Positions 1-10,754 of a DNA stretch of 64,000 nucleotides are shown here, piece after piece. The stretch spans positions 27,706,997-27,770,996 of the forward strand of contig OX457053.1 of the NCBI GenBank assembly GCA_949752735.1, written 5' to 3'. Position 1 is the stretch's first letter, and every line of letters begins with the position of its first letter. The notes below the pieces were generated by a model. That model made no database searches, was not told the DNA's origin, and worked only from the letters and a program-made list of their open reading frames with translations. Source of the DNA: Lumbricus terrestris. Its lineage: Eukaryota > Annelida > Clitellata > Crassiclitellata > Lumbricidae. The translations under genes were made by a program, and so were the position numbers.

Positions 1-207
1 ATCTGCTGTCTAACTAACCTATTCTTGACCATTGGGATAGTTTGTGGTGTTGAAAAGACACATGGTTATGTTGCATCATTTTTCATTAATGTAGTGCTGT
101 ACTTTACATTCATTCATTCATTCATAACATTTCTATAGCACCAATTCTATAAAGCTGCTAAGAGGTGCAACAGAACCTAGTTACTGAGTCCCTGCAAAAG
201 CTTAGCA

Positions 208-475
208 CCTAAATACTTCTGTGACTTGATGTGCAGGCATGTACTCTCTTTACACCGTCTTCGTTCTGCTGACCGCCTTGATCTATTTGTGCCTTGGTCA
301 CGAACCTCATTAACCCAGCATCGGAATTTTTCTGCTGTGGGTCCCTGAATGTGGAATGACCCTCCACTGCAATTCACAGCTGGCAGGATTCTGGCAGGGA
401 ATTCACCTGCATCTCTTTGCTGCTTGAAAACCTATCCCTTTTCATGGGCCTGTCGCGCTGAATAGCTCTGCTGTG
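208..475 (+). pseudogene. L2-like LINE reverse transcriptase C-terminal relic
   Basis: Translation from 208 reads PKYFCDLMC..., LRSADRLDLFVPWSRTSLTQ, FSAVGP-stop-MWNDPPLQF. This is the usual end of an L2/CR1-type ORF2 (LRS..L.VP / RSF...GP..WN.LP). One in-frame stop shows decay. Confidence 0.75.
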
Positions 476-704
476 AGAAGCAGGATTTTACAAATGTTCA
501 TATCAATATCAAATTAGATTAGAAGTTCAGGGATATGCACCAGTGTTACTTTGTTTTTCAAATGCAGAAGCAGGTTAAAATTGTGTTAACCTTGTTGCAA
601 GTGATTTTGCTGCATGTCTTTTTATAGAACTATATTTTTCTGCATAGTTTTGGTGTTGCAAGTGATTTTGCTGCATGTCTTTATTCTATGTTTTTCTGCT
701 TTAG

Positions 705-846
705 TTTTAGTGATCGTTAGTCTTTGCATCACGCTTCAACTCGGCTTCAGCGCCGATCTCATGTATTTTGAATGCTTCACGGCGATGTTCATCTTCTATG
801 CAGCCCACTGGCAGACCTACTGCTCGGGCACGCTCAAGTTCGGCTA
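705..846 (+). CDS. CEPT1: CEPT1 exon (in-window 1 of 6)
   Basis: Acceptor ttag before 705; donor gtgagt at 847. Starts after the first base of a codon and ends with two bases (TA) of a tyrosine codon. Encodes a transmembrane helix followed by FIFYAAHWQTYCSGTLKFG, a strongly conserved family segment. Confidence 0.9.
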
Positions 847-1721
847 GTGAGTGCATCTACTCGTCTCTCTCTCTGTCTCTCTCTGTCTCTGTGTCTTTGT
901 CTCTCTCTCTCTTTGTCTATATCTCTGTCTTTCTGTCTGTCTGTCTTTGTCTCTATCTCTGTCTGTCTCTGTCTCTCTCTTTGTCTCTATCTCTGTCTGT
1001 CTGTCTGTCTCTATCTCTGTCTGTCTGTCTCTCTCTCTTTCTCTGTCTCTCTCTCTCGTGGCTGTCGTAAGATCCTTCATCATTATCACCATCGTTGACA
1101 GCATTGATGTATTGCTACTTATTTATGTATTTGTTGCATTTGCCATAGCGCCCCTGCAAGGTATCTACCCAGAAGCGCTCCTGACTACAGCACGGACGCT
1201 GCATCGGAGTTTCACGCCGAAGTGCACGAGCAATTGCGAGTGAAGGACTTGCTCAAGCTACCTAGGCAGCGGCTTGAGGTGGATTCGAACCTGGAACTCT
1301 CCAGCTTCAAGGCGCCGAACCCACCACCGCGCCCTGCAGTGTGTCGATGCTGATGATTTCACAAGATGGCTCCACAAATTATTATTTAGCTGTGGTTTTT
1401 TTTGTTACATTATAATCCAAATAAAAACTGATCTGTTTTGAAGTGTTTAGTGTTTACCAGTAAAGCTGTGTTTTCATTTTCCAGCGTAGACGTAACGGAA
1501 GGCCAGTGGAGCGTCATCGGGTTGTTCCTAGTGACCGCCTGCCTTGGTACTTCCTTCTGGTCGATGAAGGTTAGTTGACCGATGACCATTGTAATTGGTA
1601 ATACCATTTCATCATCATCCATTCGTTCAAAGATTTCTATAGCTCACGACTCTATCATGTTGTTTGTAATGGCATGGCTGTGTTACAGTGCCTTAGAAAT
1701 CGTCATTATTATTATTATTAA

Positions 1722-1754
<33 letters not shown>

Positions 1755-1897
1755 GGCAAGAAAGTACAGTTTTAGGCTGTGTTACATTGCTATAGAAATC
1801 GTCATTATTATTATTATTAATATTATTATTGTTATTATTATTGTTATTATGGCAAGAAAGTACAGTTTTAGGCTGTGTTACATTGCTATAGAAATCG

Positions 1898-1952
<55 letters not shown>

Positions 1953-4900
1953 GGCAGGAAAGTACAGTTTTAGTTGAATATAAAAATGCTGCATCACGAA
2001 ACCCCATGAAGCAGACATAGCTTCTGTGGGAGGCCATTCCAGACCACTGGGCCCATCACGGAAAAGGCTCGATTCTGCATAGTCACAATTCGTGTAAATG
2101 AAACAAAAAGTGCTCCCTTCTGTGCCGAATGGAGGGGCAGTGGCCTGGGATACCCGAGTAGCAACAATGCTCTCGCAGGTAGTATAGGGCTAGGGCAGCA
2201 CTAAACTGACATTTTTCTAACTAGAGCAGCTATCCTATATTCAATGTACTGCTGGATAGAAAGCCAGTGCAATGTAATTATATAATATCATCATCATCAT
2301 CATCATCATTATCCATGGTTAACAACCCGTAGGTGTCCAATGCACACTTTATCGTTCTCCTCCAAAGTCCGCGGTCCTGAGCAGATCTGCTTAAGCTGTA
2401 AATGTCTTGATTACACCACTCTTTGATGTCGTCTATCCACTCTCTGTTTGGTCGTCCTCTTCTTCCATTACCATCCATACTTCCCAGCATCACACTTTTT
2501 ATCTTTCTGTCATCCTCCATTCTACATATGTGTCCGAATAGGTTGAGTTGCCTCCTCATTACTTTCTGCATAAGGTCTTCTTTTATATTTAACCTGCTAC
2601 GAATCTCCTTGTTTGTAACCTTCATTGTCCAATTCAGATGTAATATTCTTCTATAGCAATACATTTCGAAGGCCAATATCTTATCTCGATCTGTCTTCTT
2701 GACAGTCCATGCCTCACATGCGTATAGTGCTGTGCTGAACACACATGTCATTAAGACGTTCAATTTAGTCCTGTAACTTATTTGCTTGCTGCTCCAGATG
2801 GTGTTCAGTCCTGCCATGGCTCCTTTTGCTTTTGCTATTCTTGTCTTTATTTCTTTTGTGCAGTCGTTATTCCACGTCAACAGGCTGCCCAGGTACACAA
2901 ACTGTGTTACATTTTCAATCGTCTGATCTTGCACTTTGATTTCCTTGTCTATTGTTTCTCTCCCAAACACCATTGTTTTTGTTTTGTCCACATTTATCCT
3001 TAATCCAGCCCTTTGTGCATCCTTATTTAGCCCACCTACACTTTCTTGTAACCTTTCACAACTATACTCCAGTAAGTCAATGTCATCTGCAAATCGCAAG
3101 TTATTAATTTGCTCTCCTTGTACAGAGACTCCAGTTGAATTTTCCTGAGTATTCTCCATTACTCTTTCCAAGTATGAAATAAATGTGTTTGGTGAAATTG
3201 GATCACCCTGTCTTGTGCCTATTGTAGTCAAAAACCACCCTCCTACATCCCATCCGACTCTTACTGCAGACTTTGACCTCTCTGCAATATTCTTTAATAT
3301 TAATTTAATTATATTATATATCTAATATAAAAGGAATGGTGCATGCCAGCATTTTGGTGACTACAGTGCCAATTTTAACAGGTGCTTTTAATCTGCTCAA
3401 GGTAAATTTTGGGTTTTTAATCTGAGGTAATTTTTGGGCTTTTATAATTTTTTGGCAGATGTTGCTGACTCTTGGGAACAAATGGACTGATGCCACTGAG
3501 ATGCATTGCCTTTTTTTATACCACTGAGATGCATTGTCTTTTTTATGCCACTGAGATGCATTGTCTTCTTTATTCATTCATTCATTCATTATGAGAATTT
3601 ATATAGCGCTCCTTCAAGAAGCTACTCAGAGGCGCTCCCAGCCCAACCACGGCAAAAGAAAAAAGATTTGAGAGATTTATGCCACTGAGATGCATTGTCT
3701 TTTTTATGCCACTGATATCCATTGTCTTCTTTCAGATTCCATTGTTAGGCTTTCAACTGAAGCTGATACCTGTTCTGATCGGGTTGCTCGGCGCCGTTGT
3801 TGCGATCCAGTCCTACTTTCGGGTCATCCTCATCCAAGGCGGGGTCGGCCGAAATGGCTCAACAGTCGCCGTAAATACACCGTCATCCTTTCCATTCGTT
3901 ACCATAAATTTATGTAGTGCCACTTCAAGAGAAACTCCTCAGAGGTGCTCAAATGGTTGCAGAAAAGATGCAAAGATGTCGTAATCGTAATCTCCAAATT
4001 TCTAAAGCACTTCTAGAAAACCAAGTGTGGGGCACCTGCTTATTCACGAGCACTCAATCTAGTCAAAAGGGTTGTCTGTCAAAGTAGTCCAAAGGTGGTC
4101 CGGGTCAAGTTGCCAACTGATGGACCAAGTAGGTCATAATGGAGGTTGGTAGTCTGCTCCAAGAAGGGTGACGAGAGTAATTCTGGGCTCGTAGGCAGTG
4201 CAGTCATGGCCCTAGACTATCTTAGCGAGAAAGAAATTTTTAAACAAATTTTTCTAGACGACTTGAAGTGATAAAAGTACAGATAGTGTGACCAGCAATT
4301 TTATATATGTTTGTATGCGCACTTGTTATAGCGCCCCTTCAAGCTCTACTCAGAGGCGCTCCCGACTGCAGAGCCGACATTGCATCGGAGTTTCACGCCG
4401 AAGCGCTGAGCAATTGCAAGTGAAGGACTTGCCCAAGGTCCCTACGCGGCGACTTGAGGTGGACTCGAACCTTCCAGCTTCAAGGCAACGACTACACCAC
4501 CGCGCCCCACGATATAAATTATGATTATTTCATTTATTCAATTGTAAATTGAAGTTTACACCGATCGCACTTGTAGTTAATTCTCTGCGCGTTTCCAATT
4601 TCAGGGTACGAGCGTGCTGTCGCCGTTGATTCCGATCGGCGTACTTCTCGCTCTCGCAGTGACGCTCTGGAAGAAGTCGGTCCTACACGTCTTCGACCGC
4701 CACCCCGTCCTCTACGTCATGAGTTTCGGAATGGCTGCGTCCAAACTCACCAATAAACTAGTTGTAAGAGTGATGTTCAGTCTACTAAGGGCTGTCAATA
4801 TGTTACGTATGCAGGGAGGGTCACCGGATTTAGTCGATTTGTGTACGGGTGCATACAGCGGGGGAAGGATCTTGACCAAATGTATGTATGCAAAATGAAT

Positions 4901-6911
4901 TTTCTAATTATGATGTCCCCACAGGGCCGGATGCAGAAATTTTTTAAAGGAGGGCGGTTAAGATTTTTGGTCTTTGGCTTTAAAAAATTTCTTGGTATTT
5001 TGTCAAAAAATCTGATGACTTTTTTGATATTTTGTCCTTGTCCCAAGAAATTTCTAATCTCTGAATGGGGTGAGCAGCCATGGCTGGATTGCCCTTTCGT
5101 GGTTCCGCCCCTGCGTCCACAACCTATTTATAATTGTATTATCCTATAGTCGTCCGATGGCATTGATTACATTACGACTAAATTCTGTTCAGATCTACAA
5201 TATAAAAGTAGGCCTGTAACTAATTTTAGCCAGCATATCTGACGTGCAACAGAAATAAAACGGCATGCGACGGGTTTTGAGCCCCTGCGTCGCAAATGAT
5301 AAGCTGCCATTGCTGATCTTTGCCCGCTTGGTTTTTTGCGTTTTTAGGTGGCCCACATGTCGAAAAGTGAGATGGAGATTCTCGACCAGACGCTGTTTGG
5401 ACCGGGTCTGCTCTTCCTCAACCAGTATTTCGACACGTTCTTCGATGAACACTTTCTTCTATGGGTTTGCTTCGTAAGATCTCAAACTTTTCTTTTACAC
5501 GTGTGGGTGACCGAATCGCATCATCTGTCTGCAGGGCCGGGGCGCCCCAAAAGGCCGTAGCTAGGGGGGTGTTTTGGGTGTTTGAACACCACCCGAAATG
5601 AAATAATGCTATAATGAAATAATGCGTTTAGTAACACAAACATGATGAAAGGACTAATAGGGGACTTCATTTTGAAGCTCTTATTTCTGCGTGACACTTA
5701 AGTGGATTAAATCACCCTACAAGCAGCTTAGACAGTTGATTCGGCTGCCAGTCGGCTTGCTCAAAGTCGAGTAAACACCCCTCGAAATAAAATCCTAGCT
5801 ATGGCCTTGGCGCCCTAGTCAAAGCATGCATTTTGGCGCCCTAGGCAAAGTATAGGCCTACATTTGGCGCCTTCAGATTTCCACTCAATTGTTCAGCCTA
5901 TGGCAGAATCTAAAGATGAACATGCCAGAGCCTTGTACAGTGTACACGCTCAACTGAGTAATTTATTATAATTGTTTTATTAGTACACTGAAGGCTGGAT
6001 AATATTCAATTTTGTGGAAAATGGTTACAATTAAGAAACAACATACACTTTTGTGAAAATGGTGCCTTCTAGATATAACAAGCATTTGTATATTGTGTTT
6101 CTATCACATTGATGCAGTACGTCACATCAGGTCGGCCCTGACTATGGATATGTCTCGAACCAAATGGTTGCCTGTTCTCCTGTCTCCTCTGGCCTTGATT
6201 ATGCTAACACCATTTTTGTGGGTCTCTCAATCACTGAGCTCAACAGGCTGCAACACATCCAAAACTCCTTAGTGCGGGTAGTCTTGGGCAAGGATAAATT
6301 TCATCTTTAGTCGCCAGATAATCTGATGACTTTTTTAGTCGTTTGTCCGATTCTCACGGAAAATATACCATTTTATTCGCGAAAAAGTTGATGACTTTTT
6401 TTAGTCATCATAAACTACTTTTGTAAAGGTCTGCCCAACTGATGGGGGGGGTGGCCATGTCGACTTTCCACGTAAAAATGGCTGGTCAAAATAAAGAATT
6501 TTCTAAATGGGGGGGCCATGGCCGGATTGGCCCCTCCTGGATCCGCTCCTGACACTGTGCATCCCATATATGGAATTAACCTGCTCGTTGTACATAATAT
6601 TATGGTTTCCATTTTCCTTCCAGTTCATCTGCTCCATAGACCTAATCGTCTACGCGTACAAGGTTTGCAACGAGATGTGCTACTTCATGAACATACACTG
6701 CTTCCGTGTCAGCCGGCCGCCATTTCGCAACATCTCCCGATCGAACCCCGCTACCCATCAGATTGACGCCATCAACGGTTCGGGGAGTTTCGACACGACG
6801 GGTATTCCCAAGACCAACGAATTGCGCGCTCGGCAGTCGAAACGGAGTCACGCGATTGCAAGCGCCGACGCACAACTCGTAACGTTAGAACGCACGAACT
6901 CGAGAAAATAA
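705..6911 (+). CDS. CEPT1: Choline/ethanolamine phosphotransferase, C-terminal part (6 exons; 5' part outside window)
   Basis: Integral membrane enzyme of the ER/Golgi that moves phosphocholine or phosphoethanolamine from the CDP-alcohol to diacylglycerol, the last Kennedy-pathway step. Coding exons are 705-846, 1485-1569, 3736-3870, 4605-4763, 5348-5473 and 6624-6911; all joins keep frame, giving about 311 residues. Family landmarks appear in order: HWQTYCSGTLKFG, VDVTEGQ, YFRVIL..GGVGRNGSTVAGTSVLSP, KHP/DRHP..LY..SFG, KLTNKLVVAHMSKSE, FGPGLLFLNQYF and the tail helix ending in VCNEM..FMNIHCFRV. Most segments are hydrophobic helices. The catalytic CDP-alcohol phosphotransferase motif (DGxxAR...GxxxDxxxD) lies before this point in the family, so it should be upstream of base 1. 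The C-terminal tail is hydrophilic, extended and poorly conserved. No in-frame UGA is seen, arguing against the selenoprotein paralogue. CEPT1 versus CHPT1 cannot be separated from this portion. Confidence 0.93.
860..1063. repeat. (CTGT/CTCT)n microsatellite
   Basis: Pyrimidine-rich array in the CEPT1 intron starting 13 bases after a donor. Open frames on both strands here are artefacts of the repeat. Confidence 0.95.
1146..1339 (-). mobile_element. tRNA-headed SINE copy 1
   Basis: On the minus strand reads: tRNA-like head with B box GGTTCGAATCC, a central block like the CORE motif (CTTG.GCAAGTCCTTCAC), then a tail with GAGCGCTTCTG and GGGGCGCTAT. Lies in a CEPT1 intron, antisense. Confidence 0.85.
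1485..1569 (+). CDS. CEPT1: CEPT1 exon (in-window 2 of 6)
   Basis: Acceptor tttccag; donor gttagt. Completes the split tyrosine codon, then reads VDVTEGQWSVIGLF..., a family-typical lumenal turn plus membrane helix. Ends in phase 0. Confidence 0.92.
1685..1962. repeat. Three tandem ~90-bp units with (ATT)n
   Basis: GGCTGTGTTACA.TGC.ATAGAAATCGTC(ATT)n.ATGGCAAGAAAGTACAG recurs three times; a related single unit is at 58850-58905. Confidence 0.85.
2278..3300 (-). pseudogene. 5'-truncated RTE-like LINE, reverse transcriptase C-terminal half
   Basis: A single uninterrupted frame runs from about 3300 down to 2278. It includes GWFLTTIGTRQGDPISP (fingers/palm block) and NLRFADDIDLL with the catalytic FADD box, then thumb and the YCYRRILHLNW / GRRGRPNREWIDDI C-terminal segments. 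The upstream part of RT and the endonuclease are missing, so it cannot be autonomous. The 3' end is a (GAT)n trinucleotide run (2281-2312), which explains the terminal poly-Asp. It lies inside a CEPT1 intron, antisense, and is apparently young because no stop interrupts 340 codons. Confidence 0.88.
3736..3870 (+). CDS. CEPT1: CEPT1 exon (in-window 3 of 6)
   Basis: Acceptor ctttcag; donor gtaaat. Exactly 45 codons, phase 0 at both ends, encoding a membrane helix and the conserved YFRVILIQGGVGRNGSTVA segment. Confidence 0.93.
4314..4510 (-). mobile_element. tRNA-headed SINE copy 2
   Basis: Same family as copy 1, with GGGGCGCGGTGGTGTAG at its 5' end (A box region), B box GGTTCGAGTCC and tail GAAGGGGCGCTATAACAAG. 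CEPT1 intron. Confidence 0.88.
4605..4763 (+). CDS. CEPT1: CEPT1 exon (in-window 4 of 6)
   Basis: Acceptor tttcag; donor gtaaga. 53 codons, phase 0. Begins GTSVLSP, one of the best-conserved family motifs, and ends KLTNKLVV. Confidence 0.94.
4922..5113. mobile_element. hAT-type MITE (192 bp)
   Basis: Termini CAGGGCCGGATGCAG and CCGCCCCTG in inverted orientation. Flanks TGTCCCCA (4914-4921) and CGTCCACA (5114-5121) match 6 of 8. Contains the shared internal motif CTGATGACTTTTTTG. CEPT1 intron. Confidence 0.65.
5348..5473 (+). CDS. CEPT1: CEPT1 exon (in-window 5 of 6)
   Basis: Acceptor tttttag; donor gtaaga. 42 codons, phase 0. Encodes VAHMSKSEMEI...FGPGLLFLNQYFDTFFDEHF, which continues the family alignment directly from the preceding exon. 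Confidence 0.94.
5553..5806. mobile_element. Possible MITE with GGCCGTAGCTAGG inverted ends (254 bp)
   Basis: GGCCGTAGCTAGG and CCTAGCTATGGCC are inverted, with mirrored GGGTGTTT / AAACACCCC inside. It interrupts a GGCGCC-rich sequence (5541 / 5809) that resembles another CAGGGCCG-ended element (5532-6140). Confidence 0.5.
6624..6911 (+). CDS. CEPT1: CEPT1 terminal coding exon with stop
   Basis: Acceptor ccttccag; TAA stop at 6909-6911. Encodes the last membrane helix and a polar tail of roughly 70 residues rich in Ser/Arg/Thr. The tail has no recognisable domain and is longer than in vertebrate CEPT1. Confidence 0.92.
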   Translation, partial: FICSIDLIVYAYKVCNEMCYFMNIHCFRVSRPPFRNISRSNPATHQIDAINGSGSFDTTGIPKTNELRARQSKRSHAIASADAQLVTLERTNSRK

Positions 6912-8181
6912 TAATTAGTCGTTGTCTGTGCGCGAATAATTAATTGATTATCATGTTTCGTACTTGTATGAATAATTAATTATCATGTCTCTTAGTTGTA
7001 TGAATAATTAATTATTATTAATTATCATATCTCGTACTTGTATGAATAATTAATTATTACGTCTCGTACTCGTACGAATAATTAATTATCATGTCTCATA
7101 CTTGCATGAATAATTAATTATCGTGTCTCGTACTTGCATGAATAATTAATTATCATGTATGAATAATTAATTATCATGTATGAATAATTAATTATCATGT
7201 CTCGTACTTGTCTTTGTGAAATCATACAAACGTTAGCTTCTTTGTACATAATTTGGAATCGTGGTGTATAATGTCCTTGGTCTGAGATTCCTCCGTGTCT
7301 GTTATCTAAAGTATAATAATTCTCGTGTTGACTTGTTTGCTAAGTAGGTCCATTTGTAGTTGATGATTGTCAATGCTAGTCTTTGGAAAGTCTCGTCTAT
7401 AAGACTCGCGCGCCAGTGGCTATTTGTTAACGTTCGACTTGCGACGCGGGACTCTCAACATGCCGACTTGCTTTCCGTGAATGATCTTGCCACCATTTTT
7501 TTCACCTCTCGTCTCCGATCTGTTTAAATGTCCTGGAATCTCAACTCTCATGATCTTGATTCGATTCTCGAGTTACGTTCCAGCCTTTTTTCAATCCAGT
7601 CCTATGGAGCTGTTTATTATATATTAAGTTACGTGCCAATTTACGTGTATAGCGGTATTGGAATCATGAGTTTACAGATGTTGGACGTGTAGGTCCTTCG
7701 TGCATTCAATTGTTTATGTGTTTTTAACCGTTTCTCGACAGAAAAACATGACAATTAAATCCTCCATCAAAATAGTGCTGTTGTATAATATTTATTCGAA
7801 TGACAATGTTTCCATTTTAATGTGATGCGATAAGTGCTGTTTACTCCGCCTATCGGTTCTCTGACTTGAGGTTGTTTCGCTTTTTCCGCTATTTTCTACT
7901 CGGCTATTTTGTAAACTATTGATTTCTGGCAGTCACATTTTAGTTGTTTACCGTTGCCAGCTACAGTGGAATGTTGTAAATGATCCTCTTGCTGCTGTCG
8001 CGTTTTGAAAAAGGCTCTTTGTGAATGCTCGGCTTCAACGACATATGTCGAGTTTTATGTAGTTATGTAGAGAAAAGTTCATGATTTATGCCCATTTAAA
8101 TATAATATTGCTGAGAAAATAAACTGTAATCGGTTTAAAATTCAGGTTAACATTGAATAAAATCATTTTATATTATAAATA
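6912..8181 (+). other. CEPT1: Probable CEPT1 3' untranslated region
   Basis: No ORF of interest follows the stop. AATAAA hexamers occur at about 8118, 8157 and 8176, so the transcript probably ends near 8.15-8.2 kb. The first 300 bases contain an AT-rich minisatellite (listed separately). The extent is inferred from the hexamers only. Confidence 0.5.
6935..7206. repeat. CEPT1: AT-rich minisatellite in CEPT1 3' UTR
   Basis: Roughly eight to nine variable units of GAATAATTAATTATCATGTC plus TCGTACTTGTAT. Confidence 0.9.
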
Positions 8182-8940
8182 AATATAAAATTGTAGGTTG
8201 TACCTGCACTTTTATCACTTCAATTTGTTTCTTTAAAAAAATTGGTATTTCTCATATTTTATTTTATTTAAAAAAATTGGTATTTCTCATATTTTATATA
8301 TAAATATAAAATTGTAGGTTGTACCTGCACTTTTATCGTTTCAATCTGTTTCTTAAAAAATTGGTATTTATCATATTTTATATGTAAATATGAAATTTTA
8401 GGTCAGCTCTGCACTTTTATCGCTTCCAAGTTGTTTATAAAAAAATTGTTTCTCATTATTACTAAAAGCCTTACGATAGTTAGGGGCCCGTTACTGCTTT
8501 GCCCAGGCCCCCGGAATTTCTCTCATCCGTTCTGGGGACACATATATTGATGATTTAACTATCGACTGTGTTGATTCTGTCGCGAGTTAAAAATGGATGT
8601 GCTGCTGCTATGCTTACGTGGTATTTAATTTAGGTTGTGTATTTAAGAAAGTTCGTACAACTTAATTTGGTATTTGAGGTCTACATATGGAGTCTGAGAT
8701 CAAGTGCAATTTATAATCCAAAAGAATAGTTGATTTTGAATGGGCGTATTAGGGAGACGGGTTCAAACCAGTTCAAACCCAAAATAAATAATTTCAGATT
8801 TTTTTAAACTAATTTTGTGTCTGTGTATTTTCGGCCATTTTCACGGGAAACCCCCATAATTGAAAAAACCCTAAATTTCGGGCTGTGCCCTCCATGGTTG
8901 AAAGGCTTCTGCTGTGCAAAATGTAGCTAGCATTCCATGT
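7207..8940. other. AT-rich non-coding stretch downstream of CEPT1
   Basis: No ORF or transposon termini recognised. Contains the probable CEPT1 poly(A) signals and, from 8165 to 8460, three diverged copies of a ~130-bp unit including the phrase AAATTGTAGGTTGTACCTGC. Confidence 0.5.
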
Positions 8941-8947
8941 TTCGAGT

Positions 8948-9154
8948 CAGGGCTGTTTTTAAGGAATTTTTAGAACTGCACAATCCCTTCTTTTCCTTCC
9001 CATCCTCCATGGTAAATTACTCCCGATCGGAGGACAATGGCCTGTTTTTGCTAGTTTCAACTGCATGGAACTGTGACGGAAGTGCCTCTACAGCTGCACA
9101 AATCCATTTAGAACTGCACATTTTGTGTACAACTGCACGTTAAAAAAAGCCCTG
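8948..9154 (+). mobile_element. hAT-type MITE family A, copy 1 (207 bp)
   Basis: Inverted termini CAGGGCTGTTTTTAAGG and CGTTAAAAAAAGCCCTG. Perfect 8-bp target duplication TTTCGAGT at 8940-8947 and 9155-9162. No coding capacity. Other copies: 34589-34787, 42936-43111 and 50868-51075. Confidence 0.92.
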
Positions 9155-9905
9155 TTTCGAGTATATAATACATTTGTGAAATCTCTTAGTTGGTTCTTCC
9201 ATTCATACTTCGCGCTAATCATGATTAATGGTAGATTTTTTGGAGTTTAAAATGATCAAGCGGTTAATACTGGTAATCTCTTCCAATTGTTGCCAGTATT
9301 TTACAGCATTTGTTTTACTTTATTATCCCATTTGAAATAAATGATTTCAATAATTGAACTGCAAAGAATATTGGTTTGCTCAATATGGCAAGTTTTTCTA
9401 CCATTCCCATTTGATGTATACAAAAAACAAAAATATATTTTGTATAAATTGCTAATTCAGCTTCATTTGAAGATATTAATTGTTTTTCCTAAGGTGTAAT
9501 AAATTATGTGCAAGAATTACACCTACAAGTCTAGTATATAAGAAATGTCACTGTAATAATCTAAAATGACATTATAATCATTAAAATTTTTTTTAACAAC
9601 CTGGTTGTTGTCTTGTATAAGCCTTCGTCGAACTTTTTGATTTGTCTGAATGATTGACTTGACTTTGGAAATATTTCAGAGCAGAATGCTGAAAGAATGA
9701 TCACAGTCTCAACATACAAAACTTGGCCTATCTGTAAAGTTTCGTATTTGGTGGTTGGCATTTAGATAGTTATAATCATGTAAAAAATCTGTGATTGCCG
9801 CTAGTTCTATGACTTCATTCATTCTGAGAATTCAAATAGCGCCAAGGCATTGCTAGTATGTAAATCCAAGAATTCAGGCAGCAACTTCTTAGTGTCCTTC
9901 TATTT

Positions 9906-10746
9906 CAGTGATTCCCAACCTGTGTGCTGCGGCACACTAGTGTGCCGTGAGAACTTTGCAAGTGTGCCGCGATAAAAATTATAATATGTTATCAATAATT
10001 ATTAATAATGATTCCAAACAAAACATCCGAAAACATCATCACTGCAACATCAAAACTGAAGTCAGTTGGTCTTAATTTCTCACACTGTAGCAGGTTAGGA
10101 TCTCCAAGGGAAATCTTGATTCTTTTCCTACGGTCAATGAATCTCAGTTAAAAAAGAAAATTGCACCTGAAATACTAAACACATTGATAGACCTACAACC
10201 AGCAGTACAACATTGCTTCCCTTCGCTTGCAATCGACAATTTTGACTGGGTAATCAGTCCATTCGTAATCGGCGAAACAACAAATCTTACAACCGAGGAT
10301 GAAGAACAGCTCATTGATTTACGATATGACAAATTTTATCAGTCGACAGTTTTCGAAAAGTTTGGATGAGTTTTGGCTTTCCATTCAGAAATCATATCCT
10401 TCGATCAGCTTAAGAGCAGTCAAAATTCTTCTGCCATCTTCGTGGTTTTGTGCATTTAGATTTTCAGCCTGAACTGAAATCAAGTGTAAAAAGAGGTAGA
10501 GACTTCTTAGAATCGATGATGAAATGCGAGTAGGATTGTCGTCTGCATACAGCCTCATTTCAATTTAATCTGCTGACTGACTAGACTCACTAGAGTATCC
10601 TATTATTAGACAATAAGAACATTAAAATTAGAATATAATTAAGTAATAGTGACAAATAGAAAAAAAGACAATTATTATTAAGTGTGAAGCGAAATTTTTT
10701 ATTCTTTCATAGTGTGCCACAAGTCAAAAAAGGTTGGGAATCACTG
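9906..10746 (+). mobile_element. hAT transposon relic with transposase remnant (841 bp)
   Basis: Inverted termini CAGTGATTCCCAACC / GGTTGGGAATCACTG; perfect 8-bp duplication TTCTATTT at 9898-9905 and 10747-10754. The interior carries a hAT transposase C-terminus (next entry). Internally deleted relative to an autonomous element. Confidence 0.93.
10122..10580 (+). pseudogene. hAT transposase C-terminal fragment (ZBED5/SCAND3-like), decayed
   Basis: Frame reads PEILNTLIDLQPAVQHCFP, FDWVISPFVIGE, DEEQLIDLRYDK, then after a stop and frame change FWLSIQKSYPSISLRAVKIL, LLRIDDEMRVGLSSAYSLIS. This matches the order seen at the end of ZBED5/FAM200/SCAND3-type hAT transposases: WV..PF, EELIDL..D, FW....YP.....A...LL, then the dimerisation end RL.IDDEMRV.LS. 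Stops and a frameshift make it non-functional. Confidence 0.82.
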
Positions 10747-10754
10747 TTCTATTT

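Noticed and set aside
768..1243. Ser/Leu/Cys-rich open frames
   Set aside because: Simple (CTGT)n/(CTCT)n translation overlapping a SINE.
4314..4510. Functional tRNA gene in the SINE head (also other SINE copies)
   Set aside because: A and B boxes are present but the body does not fold into a complete cloverleaf and continues into the SINE core and tail.
6300..6560. Complete hAT element before CEPT1 terminal exon
   Set aside because: Contains the shared internal GTCATCAG motif and a right end like GGATCCGCTCCTG, but no matching left terminus or target duplication was found.
705..6911. Selenoprotein I (ethanolaminephosphotransferase 1) identity
   Set aside because: The C-terminal frame ends in TAA with no in-frame UGA, and the motif set (GTSVLSP, AHMSKSE) fits the CEPT1/CHPT1 branch.
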